Assembly: GCA_039640505.1 (NCBI GenBank)
Contig: CP046865.1
Span: forward strand, 3,501,661-3,565,660
From: Rhodobacteraceae bacterium Araon29
GTDB lineage: Bacteria; Pseudomonadota; Alphaproteobacteria; Rhodobacterales; Rhodobacteraceae
DNA length: 64,000 nt
Direction: 5' to 3'
This document shows positions 17,748-27,803 of the stretch, piece by piece; within the stretch, counting starts at the first letter, position 1; each line of letters begins with the position of its first letter. The translations under genes were made by a program, and so were the position numbers. A model generated the notes under the pieces. It saw only the letters and a program-made list of their open reading frames with translations. It had not been told where the DNA came from and searched no databases.

Positions 17748-20033
17748 ATGAGCATATCAAGCTCCACTCTTCCCAATTTTTCACCCCCTGCGTTTAAAGC
17801 CGGCCTTGCCAATTGGTCAAACGGCGATGGTACGTCTGGCTCGGAGAGCTATGGCGCAGTGTCCGAGGCTGCCTATGTGCCCAATGACAGCGATTTTTCC
17901 GGCTGCCTTGAGCTGATCAAAACCCGATCGGTGCAAAAATTGCGGGCTTTTGCTAAAACCCCGATGCGGCCGGAAACATATCTGCGGATAAGCACCCGGA
18001 TCAAATCGGTGACCGGCAACCTGCCTGCAGTTCGGATTGCCGGATGGGCCGGCAACGATAGTGATGCTTGGGTCAGTGCTGCTACCCAAATTGGGCCGTC
18101 TGTGGCGCTCAGCGCAGCAGGAGAAGTGGTTGAAATTTCCGCCATTGTCGGGCCGGGACTGCGTGATGGGGTCGATATGGTGTGGGGCTCTGAGCCGACA
18201 TACGGGCATTTCGGTCTTGATTTAACCGGTGCCAGTGGCGGCATTGTTCGAATTGACGACTTTGAAATCCAAGATGTGACCGGTCTGTTTCACCGCGAAA
18301 TGATCAATGTGGTGGATGTGCGCGATTACGGCGCCTTGGGCGATGATCAAACTGACAATTACAACGCTTTTGTGGCCGCTGATCAGGCGGCAAACGGGCG
18401 TCAATTGCTGGTGCCCGAGGGAATCTATCACATCACCCGCGGCCTGTCACTCAGCGCACCAGTGCAAATTCAGGGGCAGCTTGTGATGCCGGATGATGCG
18501 CCTTTGGTGCTCAGCAAATCCTATAATCTGTCCACCTATATTGATGCGTTCAAATCAGAAGAGCTGGCCTTTAAAAAGGCCTTTCAGGCGTTGCTTAACA
18601 GCGGCGATCACGACTCGCTTGATTTGAGCGGACGCAGCATTGCCGTTTCAGAACCGATTGATATGCAGGCGGCAGTGTCCAACCGGACCGAATATGCCCA
18701 GCGCCGGGTGATCCGAAACGGTCAGTTTTATGCCCAAGGTGACACTGCATGGGAAAATGAAGTTGTTAATTCGGTTGCGACCTACAGTCAAAACACTCCG
18801 AAAGTTTTGAAAAATGTGGTGGATATTGCGAATATTCCGGTCGGTGCCTTGGTGGAAGGTCACGGTGTTGGGCGCGAAATTTACGTCAAATCGAAAAATG
18901 TTGCGGCGCAGGAAGTGACTTTATCCGAAGGACTTTTTGACGCGGATGGCACCCAGAATTTTAACTTTACGCGGTTTAAATATTTGCTGGATTTCAGTGG
19001 CTTCGAAAAGCTGTCGAAGTTTTCTTTGCAAAACATCGAATTTCAATGCAACAGCAAAGCCAGTGGGATAATGTTGGCGCGAACTGGGTATGTCTTTCAT
19101 ATCAAAGATTGTTTCATCACGAGGCCCAAATACCGCGGATTAACCTCAATTGGGACCGCCTGTCAGGGTATGCTGGTGGATCGCTGTCATTTTATGACTG
19201 CCGAACCGAATACAAAATCCCAAGACCGCATCAGTATAGCAATCAATGCCAATGGCAATGATGTTAAGCTGCGCGAAAACTGGGCCTCGCAGTTTCGCCA
19301 TTTCGCCATACTCAGCGGATCTAACAATATCGTCAGCGGCAATCATTTCTATCAAGGTGATGGTGTAGCCAACGGTATCCGGCTTGCCGGGTTGGCCATG
19401 ACCAAATCAAATACCGCCACCACTGTTGTTGGCAATTATGTGGACAATTGCTTTTTGGAATGGACCAATGAACATGATCCCACACCGGATTTCACCTCAG
19501 GTTTTGGCTTTTCCGCACTTTCCGTGAGCGACAATGTGTTTTTAAGCGGTAATGTCGCCGATTGGTTCGCGTATCTTGTGGTAAAACCGTTTGGTAGCGG
19601 CCACGGGATTTCCAATCTATCGGTCAATGGCAATACTTTCCGCTCTATCAACGGCACCATCGACCGGGTGGAACGCATCGACACCAGCTATGCAGATATT
19701 GACCGCACCCGTTTGTGGCATATTCAGTTTATGGGCAATAATTTTAACAATATAAAAACCCGAAGCCAAAACCCTTTGCGCCTGAGCCACTCACAAAATT
19801 CCGCCTCATCCGTCTGGTCTATTGAAACCGATGGGCAACTGCCCTTTGGCGGATATGCACGCGATGTCGAAGCGCTGGTGGCAAAAAGTGAAATAAAGTC
19901 TTCCTCAAATCAGAAAACCTATAACATGCCCTATGTGACTCTGGAAAAGGGCTCAGCAAGAGATCGTGTCAATCTGAACTGGCCCGAAGCCGTGAAAGGC
20001 AAGATGGGGATTAAAATCAGATGTGATCGCTGA
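17748..20033 (+). CDS. Right-handed beta-helix protein of the pectate-lyase-superfamily type
   Basis: 761 residues. Residues 1-180 form a beta-rich, carbohydrate-binding-like head. The segment VVDVRDYGALGDDQTDNYNAF at about 190-210 is the opening of the pectate_lyase_3 beta-helix. Repeated short strands with N/V ladders (SVSDNVFLSGNVAD, NLSVNGNTFRS) continue to the end. No signal peptide is seen. Proteins of this kind act on surface polysaccharides or serve as phage-tail or exopolysaccharide lyases. It is followed at 68 bp by a DUF6206-like gene. Confidence 0.75.
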   Translation: MSISSSTLPNFSPPAFKAGLANWSNGDGTSGSESYGAVSEAAYVPNDSDFSGCLELIKTRSVQKLRAFAKTPMRPETYLRISTRIKSVTGNLPAVRIAGWAGNDSDAWVSAATQIGPSVALSAAGEVVEISAIVGPGLRDGVDMVWGSEPTYGHFGLDLTGASGGIVRIDDFEIQDVTGLFHREMINVVDVRDYGALGDDQTDNYNAFVAADQAANGRQLLVPEGIYHITRGLSLSAPVQIQGQLVMPDDAPLVLSKSYNLSTYIDAFKSEELAFKKAFQALLNSGDHDSLDLSGRSIAVSEPIDMQAAVSNRTEYAQRRVIRNGQFYAQGDTAWENEVVNSVATYSQNTPKVLKNVVDIANIPVGALVEGHGVGREIYVKSKNVAAQEVTLSEGLFDADGTQNFNFTRFKYLLDFSGFEKLSKFSLQNIEFQCNSKASGIMLARTGYVFHIKDCFITRPKYRGLTSIGTACQGMLVDRCHFMTAEPNTKSQDRISIAINANGNDVKLRENWASQFRHFAILSGSNNIVSGNHFYQGDGVANGIRLAGLAMTKSNTATTVVGNYVDNCFLEWTNEHDPTPDFTSGFGFSALSVSDNVFLSGNVADWFAYLVVKPFGSGHGISNLSVNGNTFRSINGTIDRVERIDTSYADIDRTRLWHIQFMGNNFNNIKTRSQNPLRLSHSQNSASSVWSIETDGQLPFGGYARDVEALVAKSEIKSSSNQKTYNMPYVTLEKGSARDRVNLNWPEAVKGKMGIKIRCDR

Positions 20034-20100
20034 CCGCAGGCTCTGGTCAACAGCCCTGCAACCAAGTATAGCGCCACAGGCAGATATTAAGAGGCGCGTG

Positions 20101-20946
20101 ATGACCGATCCCGACGAGCTGAGCAAAACGATCATCAAAGATCGTGCGGCACGCGGCCAGCCAATTTCCAAGCTGGGCTATTTTTGTGCGCCGTTTCGGC
20201 CTCAAAACGGACCGCTGTCGGATCAAGTGATCAAAGTCTATCGCAGCTTGGCCGACGTGGCCGCGCTTGATCGTTTGGCACAGGCGCATGATGACTATGT
20301 TATGCTTTTGCAGCGCACTAATGTTGGATTGCCGGAAACCGAATTTCACCTGCTTGATCTCGGCGGCCAACGCACGCCGGTGGTGGTACAACAAGCCCTT
20401 GATGCGCGCAGCATGATGCGCCCGCAATTGATCGCCGCAGATCGGCAAAACGCCCTAAAGCTGATGGCAGCCGCGGGCGATGTAATCGCGGGTTTCTGGA
20501 ATACGCTTGAAGAGAATGATGGCCGCGTTGGATTTCATCCCTCAATTCGCAACTTTGCCATTGTGGACGGGCAGGCGATGTTTTTTGACACCTTTCCCCC
20601 GCTGATTGGTTATACGCGCGATGAGATGGGCGAAATGCTGTTGCAGTTTTCCGAAAAACGGCTGATGCGCTGGGTCGGGCCAATGCTTAAGCAAAAAGTC
20701 ACTGGCATTCAGGATGAATGGTATTCACCGTCCGAAACTCTGGTCGGATTGGTCGGCAGCGCCTGCCGGCTGCGCCCCGATGATGCCGAAGCGTTTTTAA
20801 GCTGGGGGCGTGATTTTGCCCAAAGTCAAATGCCGCGCTGGTCGGACGCGGCGCTTGCCAGTCTAAAAAAGCCGCCGCGTTTGCCCGGATACTGGACCGG
20901 ATTTCGCAAACTGCTGGGATTGCAGGGCGAGCCTAATATTCAATGA
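20101..20946 (+). CDS. DUF6206-like protein with kinase-like residues
   Basis: 281 residues from ATG 20101, preceded by GAGGCG. The centre contains GFHPSIRNFAIVDGQAMFFD and then TFPP, an arrangement recalling the catalytic and metal-binding loops of aminoglycoside-phosphotransferase-like folds (D/H-x-x-x-x-N ... D). I recall this as DUF6206, without certainty. It ends 6 bp before the convergent glpR stop, where a 14-bp perfect palindrome TGCCCCTAGGGGCA (20948-20961) sits. Confidence 0.6.
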   Translation: MTDPDELSKTIIKDRAARGQPISKLGYFCAPFRPQNGPLSDQVIKVYRSLADVAALDRLAQAHDDYVMLLQRTNVGLPETEFHLLDLGGQRTPVVVQQALDARSMMRPQLIAADRQNALKLMAAAGDVIAGFWNTLEENDGRVGFHPSIRNFAIVDGQAMFFDTFPPLIGYTRDEMGEMLLQFSEKRLMRWVGPMLKQKVTGIQDEWYSPSETLVGLVGSACRLRPDDAEAFLSWGRDFAQSQMPRWSDAALASLKKPPRLPGYWTGFRKLLGLQGEPNIQ

Positions 20947-20952
20947 ATGCCC

Positions 20953-21714
20953 CTAGGGGCAAAGATGAACCGCTGTGTCCCAAGCCGCGCATCGTTCTGC
21001 CAAGGCAGGCGCAACCGCAGCATCGGTGAACATGGCTGAAAGCCCTTTGAGTGATGTGATCCGCACCGGCGCGCTGCGTTGGAATTTTGACTTATCGGCC
21101 ACCAAAAATGTCTGCCGCGCCTGTTCAATGATGGTCTGGCTGACACCCACCTCTTGCAGATCAAAATCCAGCAGATCCCCGTCCTCATCCAAGGCCGAAC
21201 AGCCGATCACGGCATAATCCACTTTAAAGCGCTCAATGCTTTGCTGGGTCAATGTACCAACAAGCCCGCCATCTTTACGCCGTAGCACCCCACCCGCCAG
21301 TATAATTTCGCAGCTATTATTGGCCGCCAAAATAGACGCCACATTGATGTTATTGGTCACCACCATCAGATTGCTATGATCCAGCAGCGCCTTAGCCACC
21401 GCTTCGGTGGTAGTGCCGATGTTCAAAAACACCGAACAATCCGACGGTATATGCGCTGCACATTTTGCCGCAATAGAGGCCTTCGCCTCGGCATTCAGCT
21501 CGCGGCGCTGACTATAGGCGATATTCACCGTACCCGAGGCCACAATCGCGCCGCCATGCACCCGCTCTAACTGACCGGTTTCGGCCAGATCGCTGAGATC
21601 ACGGCGGATAGTTTGAAGGCTGACGCCAAAATGCTCGGCCAACCCCTCAACCGTGACTTTGCCTTGGCTCTGGGCAATTTCAAGAATATCGGGATGGCGG
21701 AAGGTCTGTGACAT
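20953..21714 (-). CDS. glpR: DeoR-family glycerol-3-phosphate regulon repressor
   Basis: 253 residues. The N-terminal winged helix-turn-helix includes VTVEGLAEHFGVSLQTIRRD. The DeoR sensor domain has the sugar-phosphate loop NIGTTTEAVAKAL and VTNNINVA, ending with CSALDEDGDLLDFD. It is divergent from glpD and glpK, which supports the GlpR assignment: glycerol-3-phosphate lifts repression. Expected operators lie in the shared intergenic region near 21813-21848. Confidence 0.9.
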   Translation of the reverse strand: MSQTFRHPDILEIAQSQGKVTVEGLAEHFGVSLQTIRRDLSDLAETGQLERVHGGAIVASGTVNIAYSQRRELNAEAKASIAAKCAAHIPSDCSVFLNIGTTTEAVAKALLDHSNLMVVTNNINVASILAANNSCEIILAGGVLRRKDGGLVGTLTQQSIERFKVDYAVIGCSALDEDGDLLDFDLQEVGVSQTIIEQARQTFLVADKSKFQRSAPVRITSLKGLSAMFTDAAVAPALAERCAAWDTAVHLCP

Positions 21715-21807
21715 GAAAGCTCCGGTTTTAAGTTAGACATCACACCCCGGCTCATCTGGTCAAGCGCAAACCGGCCGCCAGCGCGGAAAAAGCGGCACTT
21801 TATGGTC

Positions 21808-21851
21808 GTTTGTGTTCGATATTGTGCTTTTTAGCTTTAATTCGAACAAAA
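21808..21851. promoter_or_regulatory. Putative GlpR operator half-sites
   Basis: TGTTCGAT (21813-21820) and TTCGAACA (21841-21848) form an inverted pair resembling the TGTTCGAT half-site of GlpR operators known from enterobacteria. They lie between the divergent glpR and glpD genes. Confidence 0.5.
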
Positions 21852-21938
21852 TCGCGCGTATATGGACGTTAAACCGATTATTTTTATGTGAGCGTTGGCG
21901 CTAGTACCTTGGCGGCCAATTTTTAAAAGGAGCCAACC

Positions 21939-23579
21939 GTGTCCGAGCTTTCCAATACCGAACCCTATGATCTTTTTATCATTGGCGGCGGCATCAATGG
22001 CTGCGGCATTGCCCGCGATGCTGCCGGTCGCGGCCTGCGTGTCATGCTAGCCGAAATGAATGACTTTGGCGGTGCCACTTCATCGGCCTCAACCAAGCTG
22101 TTTCATGGCGGGCTGCGGTATTTGGAATATTTCGAGTTTGATCTGGTGCGCAAAGCCTTGATTGAACGCGAGGTTCTGCTCAAAGCGATGCCGCATATCA
22201 GCTGGCCAATGCGCTTTGTTCTACCGCTTTACAAAGGCATGCGGTTTGATACCGAAACGCCAACTTCACGGCTGTTGGTGCGGTTCATGCCATGGCTGCG
22301 GGGGCGCAGACCTGCGTGGTTGATCCGTTTGGGGTTGTTTTTATACGACACGCTGGGGGGGCGCGACATTCTACCCGGCACGGCCACATTGGATTTGCAC
22401 CGCGATCCGGTGGGCAAGCCGTTGCAGGAAAAATTTGCAAAAGGCTTTGAATATTCAGATTGCTGGATTGAAGACAGCCGGTTGGTTTTGCTCAACGCCC
22501 GCGACGCCGAGCAGCGCGGCGGTACCATGCGCAGCCGCAGCGCCGTTACCAAAGCCGAACGGGTGGGCGAGTTGTGGCACATTAGTTTCGAAGACAGCCA
22601 GAGCGGCACATCTGAGACCGTTCAGGCAAAGATGTTGGTCAATGCCGGTGGACCCTGGGTCGAAAACATCATTCATCAGACGGCGGGGATTAATTCATCC
22701 GAAGGCGTACGTCTGGTGCGCGGCAGTCATATTGTCACCCGCAAACTCTTTGAACATGACAAAAGCTATTTCTTTCAAGGCAGTGATGGACGGATTATCT
22801 TTGCCATTCCCTATGAACAGGATTACACCCTGATCGGCACTACCGATCAGGATCATAGCGACCCCGATACCCGCCCCGAATGCAGCGCGGAAGAGCGTGA
22901 TTATCTGCTGGGTTTTGCCTCGGAGTATTTTGCCAAACCCGTTACAAAAGAAGACGTGGTCTGGAGCTATTCCGGCGTGCGCCCGCTTTATGATGACGGG
23001 GCCAGTTCGGCCACGGCGGCCACCCGAGATTATGTACTGACGGTCAACCAACCGGATGGCACCGCGCCCATATTGAATGTCTTTGGCGGCAAAATCACCA
23101 CCTACCGCAAACTGGCCGAAAATGCCTTGGTGGAAATCGCGCCATTTTTCCCCAACTTGCCAGGCCCGTGGACTGCGGGCGTTCCCCTGCCGGGCGGTGA
23201 TTTTGCAGTAAAAGATGTACAAAAAAAGCTTGAACAGCTCGAACGGGATTATCCGTTCTTAACCCCGCGTTGGGCGCAGCGGCTGCTTCGGGCTTATGGC
23301 ACCGAGGCCTGGGATATGCTGGGCACAGCAAAAACTGCTGCCGATCTTGGGCGTGATTTCGGCGCCACCTTAACCGAGCAAGAACTGCGCTGGTCCATCG
23401 CCAACGAATATACCAAAACCACTGAGGACATGATCTGGCGGCGCTCAAAACTGGGGCTGCGCCTGTCGAAAGACGAGGTTGCAGACCTTGATAAGTTCTT
23501 TAGTGATCCTCTGGGCAAATCCAAAAAGACACCAAAACGCAAAGCAAAACCGGTTGCGCTCGATCAAGAAATCGGCTGA
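21939..23579 (+). CDS. glpD: Aerobic glycerol-3-phosphate dehydrogenase
   Basis: 546 residues. The FAD-binding Rossmann motif LFIIGGGINGCGIARDAAGR is at the N-terminus, followed by ATSSASTKLFHGGLRYLE, typical of GlpD. The dehydrogenase core includes GTTDQDH and WSYSGVRPLYDD, and the C-terminal DAO domain ends in a lysine-rich tail. It is a membrane-associated enzyme that oxidises glycerol-3-phosphate to dihydroxyacetone phosphate and feeds quinone. It heads the glpD-glpK pair, with AAAGGAG before the GTG start. Confidence 0.95.
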   Translation: MSELSNTEPYDLFIIGGGINGCGIARDAAGRGLRVMLAEMNDFGGATSSASTKLFHGGLRYLEYFEFDLVRKALIEREVLLKAMPHISWPMRFVLPLYKGMRFDTETPTSRLLVRFMPWLRGRRPAWLIRLGLFLYDTLGGRDILPGTATLDLHRDPVGKPLQEKFAKGFEYSDCWIEDSRLVLLNARDAEQRGGTMRSRSAVTKAERVGELWHISFEDSQSGTSETVQAKMLVNAGGPWVENIIHQTAGINSSEGVRLVRGSHIVTRKLFEHDKSYFFQGSDGRIIFAIPYEQDYTLIGTTDQDHSDPDTRPECSAEERDYLLGFASEYFAKPVTKEDVVWSYSGVRPLYDDGASSATAATRDYVLTVNQPDGTAPILNVFGGKITTYRKLAENALVEIAPFFPNLPGPWTAGVPLPGGDFAVKDVQKKLEQLERDYPFLTPRWAQRLLRAYGTEAWDMLGTAKTAADLGRDFGATLTEQELRWSIANEYTKTTEDMIWRRSKLGLRLSKDEVADLDKFFSDPLGKSKKTPKRKAKPVALDQEIG

Positions 23580-23611
23580 ATTTACCGCAACAAATCTAAA
23601 AAGGTGCTGAC

Positions 23612-25099
23612 ATGACCCATATCCTCGCCATTGACCAAGGCACAACATCGAGCCGCGCGATCGTATTTGATCAGTCCATGACCCCGATTGCCAGCGCCCA
23701 AGAAGAGTTTGAACAGCATTTTCCCGCCAGCGGCTGGGTCGAACATGAGGCCGAAGACCTTTGGTCAACCACGATCTCGACCTGCCGCAAGGCGCTTGAA
23801 AGCGCAGGGCTAAGCGCAAGTGATATCGCCGCCATTGGCATTACCAACCAGCGCGAAACCACGGTGATCTGGGATAAAAACACCGGCCAAGCGATCCATA
23901 AGGCGATCGTCTGGCAAGACCGCCGCACAGCCGATATTTGCGAGGCCCTGCGCAGCGGCGGCCATGAGCCGATGTTCACCGCGCAAACCGGTCTTTTGCT
24001 CGATCCCTATTTTTCCGGCACCAAGGTGAAATGGATCCTCGACACTGTTGAGGGCGCGCGGCAGAAAGCGGCCGATGGTGATCTGCTCTTTGGCACGGTC
24101 GACAGCTATCTGATCTGGCGGCTGACCAGCGGGCGCCTGCATGCCACCGACGCCACCAACGCCGCGCGCACGCTGCTTTATGATATCCACCGCGGCGCTT
24201 GGAGCCCCGAGATTTGCGAGCTGCTTGATATCCCCATGGCCATGCTGCCCGAGGTTAAGAACTGCGCCGATGATTTTGGTGAAACCGAAGCGGCGCTCTT
24301 TGGCGGCGCAATCGCCATTCGCGGTGTCGCCGGCGATCAACAGGCGGCCACCGTGGGGCAGGCCTGTTTTGAACCCGGTATGTTGAAATCTACCTATGGG
24401 ACGGGCTGTTTTGCGCTGCTGAATACGGGCGATGCGCCGGTGCAGTCACAAAACCGGCTGCTGACCACCATCGCCTATCAGCTGGATGGCAAGCCCACCT
24501 ATGCGCTGGAAGGGTCAATCTTTATTGCCGGCGCTGTGGTGCAATGGCTGCGCGACGGGCTAAAAATCATCGGCACGGCCGCCGAAACTCAGGGCCTGGC
24601 CGAAACCGCCGATCCATCGCAGGATTTGGTGATGGTGCCCGCCTTTACCGGCCTTGGCGCGCCCTATTGGAATGCAGAATGCCGCGGCGCGGTCTATGGG
24701 CTGACGCGCAATTCCGGCGCGGCAGAGTTCGCCCGCGCGGCGCTGCAAAGCGTCGGGCTGCAAACCCGCGACCTGCTTGAAGCAATGCGCGCCGACGGGG
24801 CCGCAGGGGCGGGCGATGCGGTGCTGCGCGTGGATGGCGGCATGTCGGCAAGCAACTGGACCATGCAATATCTGGCCGATATTATCGGCGCGCCGGTAGA
24901 CAGACCCAAAGTGCTGGAAACCACCGCCATGGGGGCCGCGTGGCTGGCCGGCATGCAGGTGGGCGTCTATCAAGGTCAGGCCGAATTTGCCGCCAACTGG
25001 GCGCTTGAGCAGCGCTTTACCCCTAAGATGGCAGAGCAAGAGCGCGCCGCTGCCTACACCCGCTGGAAATCCGCCGTCGCGGCGACATTGACGGTTTAA
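23612..25099 (+). CDS. glpK: Glycerol kinase
   Basis: 495 residues of the FGGY kinase fold. The ATP-binding phosphate-1 loop [13 protein letters not shown] is at residues 7-19, with [26 protein letters not shown] and [14 protein letters not shown] further on. It phosphorylates glycerol to glycerol-3-phosphate, the GlpD substrate. It lies 32 bp after glpD and is probably co-transcribed. No GlpF facilitator is in the window. Confidence 0.95.
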   Translation: MTHILAIDQGTTSSRAIVFDQSMTPIASAQEEFEQHFPASGWVEHEAEDLWSTTISTCRKALESAGLSASDIAAIGITNQRETTVIWDKNTGQAIHKAIVWQDRRTADICEALRSGGHEPMFTAQTGLLLDPYFSGTKVKWILDTVEGARQKAADGDLLFGTVDSYLIWRLTSGRLHATDATNAARTLLYDIHRGAWSPEICELLDIPMAMLPEVKNCADDFGETEAALFGGAIAIRGVAGDQQAATVGQACFEPGMLKSTYGTGCFALLNTGDAPVQSQNRLLTTIAYQLDGKPTYALEGSIFIAGAVVQWLRDGLKIIGTAAETQGLAETADPSQDLVMVPAFTGLGAPYWNAECRGAVYGLTRNSGAAEFARAALQSVGLQTRDLLEAMRADGAAGAGDAVLRVDGGMSASNWTMQYLADIIGAPVDRPKVLETTAMGAAWLAGMQVGVYQGQAEFAANWALEQRFTPKMAEQERAAAYTRWKSAVAATLTV

Positions 25100-25715
25100 G
25101 GATTTTGGTAGAACAGCGATTTACTTCATAAAAAGTTAGGGCTCTTTTTGGGACATCTCTCAGGACCTAAAATAAGACACCTCGAAGGCTAGACTGGTTT
25201 CACACCTGGTTCGAACAACGCTCTTATTCCCTCTCTTAAATTAGTCAATTGCTCACCTGACCCAAAACAAGCTGAGCAGTTTTTTACTCTGAAAATTGCT
25301 TAACTGCGGCTGCAGTTTGCACCACCTGGTTGACCGCATTCTCCAAATTACGAAGACCTTCGCTGCCCATGTTCACTGCCACCAAACTTATAACAATTGA
25401 TACCAACATAACCCCAAATTCGGGGCTAAATTACCCAAGTATATTACCCTCTTGAGGGATAAGTGATGGAGCAAGATCAGCCTCAAAATTTTGGTGTTAA
25501 CCGCCATAGGATTTGCCCCCTAAAAACTCTTTGATTGAATATTGACTACAAGAGAACACCTTGGAACAGAAGATAGCCGTTATCGATGAAAATTTGTAAT
25601 TGTGCTTTCAGATCCTCAAAGGCTGAAAGGAGCAATAAATATGCTGGGCTTGCAATCTTAGCAAACATCATGGACAGTGAAGCTATATTCATAATTTTTT
25701 ATTGGAAAAAATCTA
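25100..25715. other. AT-rich intergenic region without a recognised gene
   Basis: These 616 bp between glpK and the next gene contain only short frames with poor starts. I see no RNA gene, insertion-sequence end or clear terminator. The base composition falls sharply after glpK, in line with an accessory patch that continues through the secreted-protein gene. Confidence 0.5.
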
Positions 25716-26444
25716 TTGGTTTATCGTTCTATTCTAATTCTAATCTTGGCATTTCACGCAAACACTGTTTTCGCTCGGGACCTCGCGCCATCGATCCGAC
25801 CAGTCCTTGAGTTGATCGCAATTACAAACGCACAATTGAAACATTGCAAGTTTGAAGACAGCACAGGCGACAAACAGGCAGCCATTGATGCCGCTTTTAT
25901 TGCCTTATCCGAGGCTTTGTACATGCGAGCTATCGCTCTTGGCCGAAAAGAAGAGGACGCGCGCAAGGGAGTTGCTGATTACATAACCTTGATTTCCCAA
26001 GATCCGCAGATTACCCGAGGACCAAAAAACCTTAAAATTTTTCGGCAAAAATGTCCTAAAAATTTAAAGCGACCAATGGAAATACTGAAGTCACAAGAAT
26101 TCCAAAAGTATCTTAGTGACTATACCTCCCTTCCATGGATTTATGATAGCCCCTTCATTTTATCGGGCACTACTCTTGAAACCTATGCAGGGCCAATGAC
26201 ACAGCGCCGTTTGCTTGATACGCTATCTTATCGGATGGGTTGCCGAGACATCAGGCCCATATCAATCAGTTTGGATGAAAAATCCGTTATTGACTCGACC
26301 GGACTGCCAATCTTTGTCCAACCAACCATCAGGTTTATAGAAATTTGGGAGGTGGAATGCAGAGGCAGAGGCGCAACCAAGAGCTTTAAGGTGAGCCATT
26401 CACGAGATAGCGAGGGACCGGCTGGGTTTTACTCGGTCGAATAA
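25716..26444 (+). CDS. Secreted hypothetical protein
   Basis: Up to 242 residues, starting at a TTG (25716) with no good Shine-Dalgarno; no ATG lies upstream in frame close by, so the true start is uncertain. The first 20 residues (SILILILAFHANTVFA) form a signal peptide cleaved after FA. The mature part is mainly helical up to about 130, and its C-terminal 80 residues contain WEVECRGR, a pattern seen in small secreted beta-domains. I do not recognise a family. The gene is AT-rich. Confidence 0.6.
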   Translation: MVYRSILILILAFHANTVFARDLAPSIRPVLELIAITNAQLKHCKFEDSTGDKQAAIDAAFIALSEALYMRAIALGRKEEDARKGVADYITLISQDPQITRGPKNLKIFRQKCPKNLKRPMEILKSQEFQKYLSDYTSLPWIYDSPFILSGTTLETYAGPMTQRRLLDTLSYRMGCRDIRPISISLDEKSVIDSTGLPIFVQPTIRFIEIWEVECRGRGATKSFKVSHSRDSEGPAGFYSVE

Positions 26445-26618
26445 AATCAGTTTATAAAGCAGATTTTTTGGATCACTGGGGCAATTTTGCCGGCGCTGCC
26501 AGTCACGTGAGGAGCTGACTGGGTTTAGGCCAATTAAGTCTAGTGTTTAATGCCTTCGAAACCGGCCCTATCGATAGATGTACTCGGCATTCAATCGCGC
26601 CGGACGACAGGATGCAGA

Positions 26619-27803
26619 TTAAATCCCGCAGTCGATGATGGCTTTGGCCAGAACCGGAATGGTTGCTGAATTCAGACCGGCGATGTTCAGCCGGCTGTCG
26701 CCCACCATGTAAACCGCGTGTTTTTCGCGCAGCGCGTCCACTTTATCCGGTGTGGTGCCCAGCCGCGAAAACATCCCCCGATGCTCGGCCAAAAACCCAA
26801 AGCGGTCCGAACCGGAAAGCGTGCGCAGCTCATCAGCCAGCTGTTGGCGCAGCCCCAGCATGGACAGACGCACCTCTTCCAGCTCGGCCTGCCAGTCGGC
26901 GCGCAATTCTGCATCGCTGAGCACCATGGTCACCAGCCGCGCACCGTGGTCGGGCGGGAACGAAAAATTCTGCCGGTTGAGATAGGCCAATGTGCCTTGG
27001 TTCAGCGCCTGTGCGCTTTGATCTTGCGAAACCGCCATCAAAATGCCTGTGCGCTCGCGGTAAATGCCAAAGTTCTTGGAACAGCTGGCCGCGATTAAAC
27101 ATTCGGGCAGCGCGCTGGCTAAAAGCCGGGTGGCAGAGGCATCTTGCTCAAGCCCTTCGCCAAAGCCCTGATAGGCAATATCAATCATCGGCGTGGCGCC
27201 GGTTTTCTGCAGCAGCTCAACCACCTGCTGCCATTGCACGGCGTTTAAATTGGCCCCAGTTGGGTTGTGACAACAGCCATGCAGCAGCACGATATCACCG
27301 GCTTTTGCCTTTGCCAGATCGGTGCACATGGCGTCAAAATCAACGCCGCGTGTGGCACTATCAAAATAGCGGTAAGGAACGGTTTCAATCGACAAATGGC
27401 GCAAGATCGAAAGGTGGTTCGGCCATGTGGGATCAGACACGAACACGCGTACATCCGGATTGGCCATCTGCGCCATTTCAAACGCCTGACGCACCGCGCC
27501 GGTACCGCCCGGCATCGCCGCCGCCGCCACCGCAGCGCGCGGAACAGCGTCGCCCAGAACCAGATCAACCATCACATCGGAAAACGCCGGATCGCCCACC
27601 AGCCCGACATAGGATTTGGTGGTTTCCTGCTGCCAAAGCTGTTGCTCGGCGGTTTTAATCGCACGCATCACCGGGGTCACGCCATCGGCATTTTTGTAAA
27701 CCCCAACCCCGAGATCAATTTTCTCGGGCCTTGGGTCCTGCCGATAAAGCTGCACCAGCGCGAGTATTTTATCGGCTGGTTGCGCGGTGAGCGTTTCAAA
27801 CAT
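26619..27803 (-). CDS. Aromatic/aspartate family aminotransferase, likely acting on cysteine
   Basis: 394 residues of the class I aspartate/tyrosine aminotransferase family (TyrB/AspC branch): IDLGVGVYKNADGVTPV at the N-terminus, GCCHNPTGANL, and the PLP lysine in SCSKNFGIYRERTG. Its ATG follows the sseA stop codon directly (TGAATG), so the two genes are translationally coupled. A transaminase coupled to 3-mercaptopyruvate sulfurtransferase suggests cysteine aminotransferase activity, making 3-mercaptopyruvate; that is inference from context. Confidence 0.9.
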   Translation of the reverse strand: MFETLTAQPADKILALVQLYRQDPRPEKIDLGVGVYKNADGVTPVMRAIKTAEQQLWQQETTKSYVGLVGDPAFSDVMVDLVLGDAVPRAAVAAAAMPGGTGAVRQAFEMAQMANPDVRVFVSDPTWPNHLSILRHLSIETVPYRYFDSATRGVDFDAMCTDLAKAKAGDIVLLHGCCHNPTGANLNAVQWQQVVELLQKTGATPMIDIAYQGFGEGLEQDASATRLLASALPECLIAASCSKNFGIYRERTGILMAVSQDQSAQALNQGTLAYLNRQNFSFPPDHGARLVTMVLSDAELRADWQAELEEVRLSMLGLRQQLADELRTLSGSDRFGFLAEHRGMFSRLGTTPDKVDALREKHAVYMVGDSRLNIAGLNSATIPVLAKAIIDCGI

